From: G051903925 sp051903925
GTDB taxonomy: Bacteria; Pseudomonadota; Alphaproteobacteria; Zavarziniales; Zavarziniaceae
Assembly (NCBI RefSeq): GCF_051903925.1
Contig: NZ_CP173678.1
Location: forward strand, 2,976,001-3,040,000
Reading direction: 5' to 3'
DNA length: 64,000 nucleotides
Shown here: positions 8,084 to 15,525 of the stretch, in pieces
Numbering within the stretch: position 1 is the first letter of the stretch
Layout: each line of letters opens with the position of its first letter
Made by a program: the position numbers and the translations under genes
The notes under the pieces: generated by a model
The model's database searches: none
Told to the model about the DNA's origin: nothing
The model's input: only the letters and a program-made list of their open reading frames with translations

Positions 8084-9307
8084 ATGACGGCCAAGGGCAA
8101 GGAGGACCAGGAGAAGCGGGACCACTATCTCGCCTTCGTGAGCGACCCGGAAACGGAGTCGGTCGTCAAGGCCGTGGTGTCCGAGCTCCTGCTGCCATAT
8201 GCGACGGTGCTGCGCGGCAATGTCCGCAGTGCGGTCGACTACCTTTTGAAGAAGCGCTCGCCGAAGCTGCTGATCGTTGACCTGTCGGGTTCCGACCTGC
8301 CGGTCAGCGACATCAACATGCTGGCGGAGGTGTGCGAGCCGGGGGTCAGCGTGCTGGCTATCGGCGAACGCAACGATGTCGGCCTGTTCCGCGACCTGAT
8401 GAATGTCGGCGTCACCGACTACCTGGTGAAGCCGATCAATCGTGACCTGCTGGCGCGCACCCTGAGCGGTGCGGCGGAGCGGGCGGATGTCGCCGCCACC
8501 GGCCCTCGGACCCAGGGTGGGCGCACCGGCCGCCTGATCGCGGTGATGGGCGCGCGCGGCGGCGTCGGCTCGACCACCTTCGCGGTCAATGCCGCGTGGG
8601 CGCTGGCCAATGAGAAGTCGCGTCGCGTGGCGCTGCTCGACCTCGACCTGCAGACCGGCACCGTATCGCTGATGCTGGACCTAAAGCCCAGCCACGGCCT
8701 GCGTGACGCGCTGGAGAACCCGGCCCGCCTGGACAGCCTGTTCGTCGAGCGCGTGATGGCACGTCACGGCGAGCGCCTGTTCGTGCTGAGCTCGGAGGAA
8801 CCACTGACCGACGACATCCTCTACAAGACCGAGGGCGTCGAGCGGCTGCTGGGGATCCTGCGCAACCAGTTCCACTATGTGGTGGTCGACGTCCCCCGTT
8901 CCGATCCCGCGGTCGCGCGCTTCGTGCTGTCGCAATCCTCGGTCGCGGTCATCGTGACCGAGCTGACCCTGGCGGCGGTGCGCGATACGGCACGCCTGGT
9001 TGGCCTGATCAACCAGGACAGTCCCAGCCACCGCGTCATCGTCGTGGGCAACCGGACCGGTGCCTATCGCAAGGGTGAACTGGCCCAGAGCGAGTTCGAG
9101 AAGGCGCTGGGCCGGCGCATCGACGCCATCGTCCCGTTCGATCCGGTGGGCGCGCTGGAAGCTGCCAATGTGGGCGAGCCGGTTGCCGCGCGCAGCGGCA
9201 CCCTGGCCGACGGCACGCGCAAGATCGCGGCCGAACTGGGCGGCGCCGGCCTGAGTGCGGGGGATGCCCGGCGCGGCGGCTGGCTGTCGAAGGTGCTGGG
9301 CCGCTGA
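8084..9307 (+). CDS. cpaE: CpaE/TadZ pilus localisation ATPase
   Basis: This 407-residue protein has a receiver-like N-terminal domain (residues 15-135, with LLIVDLSGSDLPVSDI) followed by a MinD/ParA-type ATPase domain. The deviant Walker A reads GARGGVGSTTFAVN near residue 156; the signature Lys is replaced as is usual in CpaE. Walker A' appears in VALLDLDLQTGT and Walker B in YVVVDVPRS. CpaE positions the Tad machinery at the pole in characterised systems. AAGGAG precedes the ATG by 7 bases. It is the last gene of the cpaB-E run. Confidence 0.93.
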   Translation: MTAKGKEDQEKRDHYLAFVSDPETESVVKAVVSELLLPYATVLRGNVRSAVDYLLKKRSPKLLIVDLSGSDLPVSDINMLAEVCEPGVSVLAIGERNDVGLFRDLMNVGVTDYLVKPINRDLLARTLSGAAERADVAATGPRTQGGRTGRLIAVMGARGGVGSTTFAVNAAWALANEKSRRVALLDLDLQTGTVSLMLDLKPSHGLRDALENPARLDSLFVERVMARHGERLFVLSSEEPLTDDILYKTEGVERLLGILRNQFHYVVVDVPRSDPAVARFVLSQSSVAVIVTELTLAAVRDTARLVGLINQDSPSHRVIVVGNRTGAYRKGELAQSEFEKALGRRIDAIVPFDPVGALEAANVGEPVAARSGTLADGTRKIAAELGGAGLSAGDARRGGWLSKVLGR

Positions 9308-9360
9308 GACCTGCGGCCCAGGGGCCGTGGCCCTGCCCGCGGCCGTGCTGATGTGTGACG

Positions 9361-9403
9361 GCCTTCGCTGACCCTGGGGCAATTCCTGTCCCAGCGTGAA
9401 GGC
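9361..9403 (+). other. Imperfect stem-loop between cpaE and cpaF
   Basis: The arms GCCTTCGCTG (9361-9370) and CAGC-GT-GAAGGC (9392-9403) can pair with a two-base bulge, and an inner CTGGG/CCCAG pairing is an alternative. The element lies in the 176-base gap between cpaE and cpaF. It has no T-run. It could end the cpaB-E transcript or shape the cpaF leader; this is inference. Confidence 0.35.
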
Positions 9404-9483
9404 TGTGTTAATCTGTCAACGCGACCCTGTCCGGGGAAGGCGGCTCCGGCTGTCTGGTCGACGCAGTAGAAGGGTTTCGGGTC

Positions 9484-10980
9484 ATGGCAGGATTCGGCAA
9501 GCGCAAGGCTCCAATGGACGAGCTTCCCGGGGCGGCCAGTGCGGCCCAGTCCCGGCGTCTGCTCGAGGGGCCTGACGGTCGCTCCGATCACCTGCCGGTG
9601 CGCCAGCGTGGCGAGGGCGCCCTGGCCGAGCCGGACATGGGCGGCAACATGCCGCCGCCGTCGGGCGGCTATGGCCAGGGCGGCAACGCGGCCGCCGGGC
9701 CGCAGGCCGCACCGTCGCGCTCGCCGACCATGGTGGCGTTCAAGGAGCGTGTCCGCGCCATCCTGATGCCGCGCATCGATCCTGCCGCCGCGGCCCGCCT
9801 GCCGCGCCCGCAGCTCGAGCGCGAGATCGAGAAGCTGGTCCACGAGATCACGACCGAGAGCCGCATCCAGCTCAACGAGCGGGAGCAGCGCCAGGTCGCG
9901 CACGAGATCGTCGACGACATGGTGGGCCTGGGCCCGCTCGAGCCGCTGCTCGACGACGGTTCGGTCAACGACATCCTGGTCAACGGCTACAACAAGGTCT
10001 TTGTCGAACGCGCGGGCAAGCTGGTGCAGACCGACGTCGTGTTCCGCGACGACGCGCATGTCCTGAACATCTGCCAGCGCATCGCGACCCGGATCGGGCG
10101 GCGCATCGACGAATCGAGCCCGATGGTCGACGCCCGCCTGGCCGACGGCAGCCGCGTCAATATCGTGGTGCCGCCCCTGGCGCTGGACGGGCCCTGCCTG
10201 TCGATTCGTAAGTTCGCCAAGAAGTCGATCACGCTGGACATCATGGTCCAGCAGAACAACCTGTCGGCCAACCTGGCCAAGGTGCTGCAGATCGCGTCTG
10301 CCGCGCGCCTCAACGTCATCGTCTCGGGCGGCACGGGCTCGGGCAAGACGACGATGATGAACGCCATGTCGCGCCTGATCGACCCGCAGGAGCGGATCGT
10401 GACGGTGGAGGACGCAGCCGAACTCCAGCTGCAGCAGCCGCATGTGGTGCGCCTGGAAAGCCGCCCGCCCAATATCGAAGGGCAGGGCGAGGTCACGATC
10501 CGCGACCTGGTCCGCAACGCCCTGCGCATGCGGCCTGACCGCATCATCGTGGGCGAGGTCCGCGGTGCCGAGGCGCTGGACATGCTTCAGGCGATGAACA
10601 CGGGCCATGACGGCTCCATGGCGACGATCCACGCCAACCGGCCGCGCGACGCCCTGACCCGTATCGAGAACATGGTGGCAATGGCCGGCGTCAACCTGCC
10701 GACCACCGCGGTGCGCCAGCAGATCGTGGGCGCCGTGAACCTGATCATCCAGGTCGAGCGCATGCGCGACGGCATCCGCCGCATCACCAACGTGACGGAG
10801 GTGATCGGCATGGAAGGCAATGTCATCACCACCCAGGACCTGTTCAACTTCGAGTTCCAGGGCGAAAACCGTGACGGCACCCTGATCGGCGCATTCAAGA
10901 CGTCGGGCGTGCGCCCGGCCTTCGCGTCGCGTGCCGCCTATTACGGTCTTGATCGCGCCCTGCTGCTCGCGATGACCTGA
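9484..10980 (+). CDS. cpaF: CpaF/TadA type II/IV secretion ATPase
   Basis: This 498-residue hexameric ATPase powers Flp pilus assembly. After a Gly/Pro-rich N-terminal region (1-80) comes the NTD, then the RecA-like domain. Walker A is SGGTGSGKTTMMN near residue 283, the Asp box is VTVEDAAELQL, Walker B is RPDRIIVGEVRG near residue 350, and the His box is GSMATIHANRP. Length and motif order match CpaF. The 176-base leader suggests its own promoter, and tadB and tadC follow with gaps of about 10 bases. Confidence 0.96.
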   Translation: MAGFGKRKAPMDELPGAASAAQSRRLLEGPDGRSDHLPVRQRGEGALAEPDMGGNMPPPSGGYGQGGNAAAGPQAAPSRSPTMVAFKERVRAILMPRIDPAAAARLPRPQLEREIEKLVHEITTESRIQLNEREQRQVAHEIVDDMVGLGPLEPLLDDGSVNDILVNGYNKVFVERAGKLVQTDVVFRDDAHVLNICQRIATRIGRRIDESSPMVDARLADGSRVNIVVPPLALDGPCLSIRKFAKKSITLDIMVQQNNLSANLAKVLQIASAARLNVIVSGGTGSGKTTMMNAMSRLIDPQERIVTVEDAAELQLQQPHVVRLESRPPNIEGQGEVTIRDLVRNALRMRPDRIIVGEVRGAEALDMLQAMNTGHDGSMATIHANRPRDALTRIENMVAMAGVNLPTTAVRQQIVGAVNLIIQVERMRDGIRRITNVTEVIGMEGNVITTQDLFNFEFQGENRDGTLIGAFKTSGVRPAFASRAAYYGLDRALLLAMT

Positions 10981-10992
10981 GGACGCCGCGTC

Positions 10993-11994
10993 ATGTCGGA
11001 AGAACTGATCCCGATCATCGTCTTCGTGGCGGTGCTGGCCGCCGCGGCGATGCTGGCGTTCGCTTCCGGCCTGACCCGCAATCCGGCGCGCCGCGTGTCC
11101 CAGCGCATGCAGCGGGTGGCGGCGGGCGACCGTGCGTTCAACCCGCTGACCGCGTCACCGGGCCAGCCAGTGGGCGATGGCAGCGTCCGCCGCGACGAAG
11201 GCCGCACGGCCAGCAGCCTGGACAAGGTGCTGACCTCCACCCCGCGGGTCAGCCAGCTGAAGGCCCGCATCATGCGGGCCAACCTCAATTTCTCGGTGAC
11301 GGAGTTCCTGCTCGGCTGCTTCCTGCTGACGGCCGTGACCGCGGCGCTGGTCTATTTCGTGGCCGGCATGCCGCTGCTGATCGCGCTGGCCGTGGGCGGT
11401 GCGGTGGGCTTCTTCATGCCCAACCTCTTCCTGAACTTCGCGCAAAGCCGGCGCAGCAAGAAGTTCCTGAAGCTGTTCCCGGATGCGCTGGACCTGATCG
11501 TGCGCGCGATCAAGGCCGGTATCCCGGTGAGCGAGGCCATGATCTCGGTCGGGACGGAGGTCGCCGACCCGGTGGGTGAGGAGTTCCGCCTGATCGCCGA
11601 CAAGCTGCGCATCGGCATCCTCCTCGAGGACGCCCTGCTGGAGGCGGTCGAGCGCATCGGCATCGAGGATTTCCGCTTCTTCGTCGTCACGCTGAACATC
11701 CAGCGCGACACCGGCGGCAACCTGGCGGAAACGCTGGAGAACCTGTCCGACATCATCCGGAAGCGGCAGGAACTGCGCCTCAAGGTCCGGGCACTATCGT
11801 CGGAGGCGCGGGCGTCCGCCTATATCCTGGGCGCCCTGCCGTTCGTGACCGCCGGCATCCTGATGGTGACCAATCCGAACTACCTGATGAACCTTTTCAC
11901 GGATCCGTTCGGCCACATCCTGATCGGCGTGGGCTTCACGATGCTGTCGATCGGCTTCTTCGTGATGTGGCGCATGGTCAACTTCGAGATCTGA
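10993..11994 (+). CDS. tadB: TadB type II secretion F-domain membrane protein
   Basis: This 333-residue inner-membrane platform protein works with TadC. A membrane helix lies at the N terminus (residues 6-27), two more near 100-145, then the T2SF domain at about 160-290 (FPDALDLIVRAIKAGIPVSE and the RDTGGNLAETLENLSDIIRKR signature), and two C-terminal helices. It lies 12 bases after cpaF and 10 before tadC, so one operon is clear. Confidence 0.94.
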   Translation: MSEELIPIIVFVAVLAAAAMLAFASGLTRNPARRVSQRMQRVAAGDRAFNPLTASPGQPVGDGSVRRDEGRTASSLDKVLTSTPRVSQLKARIMRANLNFSVTEFLLGCFLLTAVTAALVYFVAGMPLLIALAVGGAVGFFMPNLFLNFAQSRRSKKFLKLFPDALDLIVRAIKAGIPVSEAMISVGTEVADPVGEEFRLIADKLRIGILLEDALLEAVERIGIEDFRFFVVTLNIQRDTGGNLAETLENLSDIIRKRQELRLKVRALSSEARASAYILGALPFVTAGILMVTNPNYLMNLFTDPFGHILIGVGFTMLSIGFFVMWRMVNFEI

Positions 11995-12004
11995 GCGACC
12001 TGCC

Positions 12005-12949
12005 ATGAACACCTTCGTCCTTGCCATCATCGTGCTCATGGCCGTCGGCGGCGTGGCGGCGGTGCTCCTGGCCACCCGGAAGTCGAATCCGATGAGCCGC
12101 CGGCTGGGCCAGCTGGAAGCGGACCGCTCGCGCCTCTACAGCGACCTGGTCAATCGCGGCGGGGGCGAAAGTGCCCTGGAGCGGCGGCAGCGTCTGACCT
12201 CGCTCGCGCAGATCGTGAAGCGCCTGCGCCTGGTGACGGGAACGAAGTCGCAGGAGATCCAGGAGCGGCTGTCGCAGGGCGGCTTCCGCTCGCGCGATGC
12301 CCTGGTCATCTTCGTCATTTCCAAGCTGGTCCTGCTGGTCCTGTTCACCGCCCTGGGCATCCTGGTGTTCTGGGTTGCCAACACCTTTGGCTGGCAGAGC
12401 CCGTTCTGGAAGGGAGCGGGAACGCTGGCCTTCATGGCTCTCGGCTTCTTCGGGCCCAACATCTATGTCAAGAACGAGGCGGACAAGCGCAAGAAGCTGC
12501 TCGAGAAGGGCATGCCGGATGCACTCGACCTGCTCGTGATCTGCGCCGAATCCGGCATGTCGCTCGACACCTCGCTCGACCGCGTGGCCAAGGAGCTGGT
12601 GATGAGCTGGCCGCTCCTGGCCGAGGAGCTGGCGGTGACCCGGATCGAGTTGACGTTCCTGCCCGATCGACGGGAAGCACTGCGCAATTTCGCCAAGCGC
12701 GTGAACGTGCCAGCGGCGCGTGGCGTCGTGACGACCCTGCTGCAGTCGGAAAAGTTCGGGACGTCCCTGGCGCAGTCCCTGCGTGTGCTGAGCCACGAGT
12801 TCCGCAAGGAACGCCTGCTGCGCGCGGAAGAGAAGGCGGCCCGCCTGCCGGCGACGATGACCGTGCCGCTGATCATCTTCATCCTGCCGACGCTGATGGT
12901 CGTGCTGATCGGGCCGGCATCGATCATTGTGCGTCACGCGATGAAGTAG
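12005..12949 (+). CDS. tadC: TadC type II secretion F-domain membrane protein
   Basis: This 314-residue partner of TadB has an N-terminal helix (residues 3-22), a helix pair near 100-145, the T2SF domain (GMPDALDLLVICAESGMSLD ... LLQSEKFGTSLAQSLRVLS) and a C-terminal helix that includes FILPTLMVVLIGPA. It is the last gene of cpaF-tadB-tadC. The next gene on this strand starts about 700 bases later, and the pilin gene converges on it. Confidence 0.94.
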   Translation: MNTFVLAIIVLMAVGGVAAVLLATRKSNPMSRRLGQLEADRSRLYSDLVNRGGGESALERRQRLTSLAQIVKRLRLVTGTKSQEIQERLSQGGFRSRDALVIFVISKLVLLVLFTALGILVFWVANTFGWQSPFWKGAGTLAFMALGFFGPNIYVKNEADKRKKLLEKGMPDALDLLVICAESGMSLDTSLDRVAKELVMSWPLLAEELAVTRIELTFLPDRREALRNFAKRVNVPAARGVVTTLLQSEKFGTSLAQSLRVLSHEFRKERLLRAEEKAARLPATMTVPLIIFILPTLMVVLIGPASIIVRHAMK

Positions 12950-13120
12950 CTGGGCGCGGGCCCGCCGCGGCCCGCTCTCTGACAGCACCCCTGGACCCTC
13001 ACGCGGGTGTCACGACCTCCGGCCGCCGGCTGGGCCGTTGCACGGCTTCCACATTGCCAACGGACCGGGATGGGGCGATGCGGGTATCCACAGGCAGCCA
13101 CCCACAAACAGCCATCGCGC

Positions 13121-13153
13121 AAAAAAAAGGGCCGCTCCGGGGAGCGGCCCTTT
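13121..13153 (-). terminator. Rho-independent terminator of the Flp pilin gene
   Basis: Read on the minus strand, a 10-base GC-rich stem (GGGCCGCTCC with GGAGCGGCCC, CC-GG centre) is followed at once by eight T residues. It begins about 23 bases after the pilin stop codon, so the pilin transcript is short and probably stable. Confidence 0.9.
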
Positions 13154-13175
13154 CCTGGTCCGATGGACCGGCGTC

Positions 13176-13349
13176 TTAGTTGATCGCCGCGTCGACCTGG
13201 CCCGCAACGTCGCTGAACAGCTCGTTCAGGTTCTCGCCGACCGCGATGGCGCCCGCGATGATGGCAACCGCGATCAGCGCCGCGATCAGGCCGTACTCGA
13301 TCGCGGTGGCGCCGTTCTCGTCCTTCAGAAAACGCGAAAAGAGAGACAT
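13176..13349 (-). CDS. flp: Flp-family type IVb pilin
   Basis: This 57-residue prepilin is too short for most ORF callers. It reads MSLFSRFLKDENGATAIEYG at the N terminus, then a single hydrophobic helix (LIAALIAVAIIAGAIAV) and an amphipathic tail ending in VDAAIN. Processing is expected at G-ATAIEYG, with the conserved Glu and Tyr of the Flp motif at +5/+6 or nearby. AAGGAG lies 4 bases before the ATG. It is transcribed against tadC and divergently from the STT3-like gene at 13654, with its own TTGACA promoter element and terminator. It is the only Flp pilin visible in the window. Confidence 0.95.
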   Translation of the reverse strand: MSLFSRFLKDENGATAIEYGLIAALIAVAIIAGAIAVGENLNELFSDVAGQVDAAIN

Positions 13350-13423
13350 GGGATCTCCTTGGCCTGTGGGCCGGTCTATGTGATGCCGTTTGCCTCACGA
13401 GCCCGTGAAGCCCCCGTGGTCAC

Positions 13424-13453
13424 GACAATGTGATTTATTCCGGGGGATGTCAA
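13424..13453 (-). promoter_or_regulatory. Candidate promoter of the pilin gene
   Basis: On the minus strand a perfect TTGACA (plus-strand TGTCAA at 13448-13453) lies about 100 bases before the pilin ATG. A CATTGT hexamer follows after 17 bases and is a weak -10 match. The 304-base gap 13350-13653 holds this element, the short dyad at 13511-13533 and no supported gene. Confidence 0.45.
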
Positions 13454-13510
13454 GCGAGAAGTTTTCCCCCAAGAAACTCCATGATTTGAAGGGCTAATGC
13501 GGCGCTCCTG

Positions 13511-13533
13511 GGATTTGCAATGAAGCCAAATCC
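13511..13533. repeat. Short dyad between pilin and STT3-like gene
   Basis: GGATTTG and CAAATCC form a 7-base inverted repeat with a 9-base spacer in the divergent promoter region of the pilin (-) and the membrane protein at 13654 (+). It could be an operator. No family of regulator can be named from it. Confidence 0.3.
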
Positions 13534-13653
13534 GCAAGATGCAACCCATGAAAGAATTCTTAATCTCGCGGGCTCACATTTCCGCGATCGAAGGTGAGGG
13601 GCATTTGCGATGAGTTCTCCGCACTTTCCGGCGCTGGTCGACCTGTCGTGACC

Positions 13654-15525
13654 ATGCCCCGCCCCGCTGCACAGGCACCCATTCGACGTGGTCCAGGCAC
13701 CTGGCTTGTCCCGGCCAGCCTCTACGCGCTCCTGATCCTGCTCATCTACGGGGTGTTCGGGTTCCAGTTGCTGAGCGATGGCCGCAGCCTGCTGGAGGTG
13801 GATGGGTACATGCGCCTGGAGCGGGTGCTGCAGCTGCATGCGACGGGCGGCTGGTGGGATTCGACGCTGCACGACAGCAACGCGCCCTTTGGCGAGGACC
13901 AGCATTGGACCCGCCTGCTGGATGTCCTGCTGCTCCTGGGCGCCTGGGCACTGCAGCCGCTGACGGGAAGCTTCTCGGCCGCCCTGCACTGGTGGGGCGT
14001 GGCGATCGCGCCCCTGTTCCATGTCGCCCTGGCCTTTGCCGGCTGCTGGGCCATGGCGCCCGTGGTCCGCCGCCAGGGCCACTTGGTTCTTGCCCTGCTC
14101 GCCCAGCCGACCTTGTGGGGCTACATGATGCCCGGGCGACCCGATCACCATGGCCTGCTGCTGCTGGTGGCGATCCTGGCCCTGGGCGTCATGGTGCGGA
14201 CCTCCCGGGGGGAGGAGGGGCGTGGCGGCCTGGCGGTGCTGTCCGGCGGCGCACTCGGCCTCGGCATCTGGGCCGCGCCGGAAGTCCTGGTGGCGGCAGC
14301 GATTGCGAACGTCGTGTTCGGCCTGGGCTGGCTGCTGGGGCAGCGGCCGGGCGCCCGTTTCGGGGCCATGCACGCCCTGGCGATGACGGCGGTGATCGCG
14401 CTGGCCATTGCCGTCGAGTATCCGCCTGCGGCCTGGAGCACCATCGCCTATGACAAGGTTTCGCTGCCGCAGTTGGGCTGTGCCATGGCGACGCTGGCCG
14501 CGTGGGCGGGCCTGTGGCTGGTCGAGGCGCGGCTTTTCAGTGGCCCGGCCCGGACGGCCGTGGCCGTGCTGGTGGTCGGGGCGTGCGGGGCAGGGCTTCT
14601 GGCGTTGTTCCCGCAATTGGCCGCTGGGCCCCTGGCCAGCGTCGACAGCCGGCTGTGGGACGTCTGGCTGGCGCAGGTGCGGGAGATGCGCCCCCTGCTC
14701 AGCTATGACGACGAGGGCGGCAAGATCATCCTCTTCCTGGGTCCGGTCGCCGTGGCGGCGCTGGGCGTGGCCCTGGCGATCCGCGAGAAGGGCCTTGCCG
14801 GATGGTGCCGGTCGGGCGAGGCGGCCGTCGCGCTGTTCGCGGCGGTCTATGTCGTCCTTGGCCTGATGCAGGTGCGCTGGACGGTCTACCAGGGCTTTGC
14901 CCTGGCACAGCCCATTGCCGGCCTGGTCGGCCTGGCGGAGCGGGGCATCGACCGGTGGCGCGTGTCCGACGCGCTGCGCAGCGTGGCGCGCGTCGGCGCC
15001 ATCGTCCTGATCGTCCTGGGGACCGACATTGCCAGCCTGGTGCTGCAGGCCGGCGCCCAGGGCCTGGAGACGCAGCGGATGAAGGGGCAGCTGGCGGCGT
15101 GCACGCCGACGGCGATCACCCCCGCGCTGAACGATGCCGCCCTGGTCGGGGCGCCCACCGGCGGCGACACGAAGCTGACGATCCTGGCACCCATGAACCT
15201 GTCGCCCGCACTCGTCTATCGCACCGACATGCGTGTGATCGGGACGCCCTATCACCGCAATGTGGATGGCATCCTGGACACCAACACGGTGTACCGTGCG
15301 ACGGATGACGCTGCGGCGCGGGCGGTGCTGGACCGGCGCCGGGTCGACCTGCTGCTGCTCTGTCCGCGCATGAATGGCGAGGCGGACGGCACGCTGGCGC
15401 ACGATCTGCTCTCAGGCGGCAGCCGGTCCTGGCTTGCCCCACTGGCCTTGCCGCCTGCCGCCGAGAAGCAGGGCTTCCGCCTGTACCGGGTGCTCCATCA
15501 GGGCACGCGTTCGAGCACGGAATAG
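13654..15525 (+). CDS. Polytopic membrane protein, STT3/GT-C-like (paralogue 1)
   Basis: This is a 623-residue protein with roughly ten to twelve hydrophobic segments and a soluble C-terminal tail of about 150 residues. An acidic loop motif follows the first helix (LEVDGYMRLERVL), then EDQHWTRLLDVLLLLGAW, and GRPDHHGLLLLV follows near residue 160. These resemble the D-x-Y and DHH loop motifs of STT3/AglB/PglB oligosaccharyltransferases, but no WWDYG motif is visible. The tail has TPYHRNVDGILDTN and DDAAARAVL, shared with the convergent paralogue at 15498-17429. Its position beside the Flp pilin suggests a pilus glycosylation role (inference). ATG 13654 precedes the first helix by about 20 residues. 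The 3' ends of the two paralogues overlap by 28 bases. Confidence 0.7.
   Translation: MPRPAAQAPIRRGPGTWLVPASLYALLILLIYGVFGFQLLSDGRSLLEVDGYMRLERVLQLHATGGWWDSTLHDSNAPFGEDQHWTRLLDVLLLLGAWALQPLTGSFSAALHWWGVAIAPLFHVALAFAGCWAMAPVVRRQGHLVLALLAQPTLWGYMMPGRPDHHGLLLLVAILALGVMVRTSRGEEGRGGLAVLSGGALGLGIWAAPEVLVAAAIANVVFGLGWLLGQRPGARFGAMHALAMTAVIALAIAVEYPPAAWSTIAYDKVSLPQLGCAMATLAAWAGLWLVEARLFSGPARTAVAVLVVGACGAGLLALFPQLAAGPLASVDSRLWDVWLAQVREMRPLLSYDDEGGKIILFLGPVAVAALGVALAIREKGLAGWCRSGEAAVALFAAVYVVLGLMQVRWTVYQGFALAQPIAGLVGLAERGIDRWRVSDALRSVARVGAIVLIVLGTDIASLVLQAGAQGLETQRMKGQLAACTPTAITPALNDAALVGAPTGGDTKLTILAPMNLSPALVYRTDMRVIGTPYHRNVDGILDTNTVYRATDDAAARAVLDRRRVDLLLLCPRMNGEADGTLAHDLLSGGSRSWLAPLALPPAAEKQGFRLYRVLHQGTRSSTE

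Noticed and set aside
9411..9425. TTAATCTGTCA as a CtrA site before cpaF
   Set aside because: Only one TTAA half-site is present; the second half reads ACGC.
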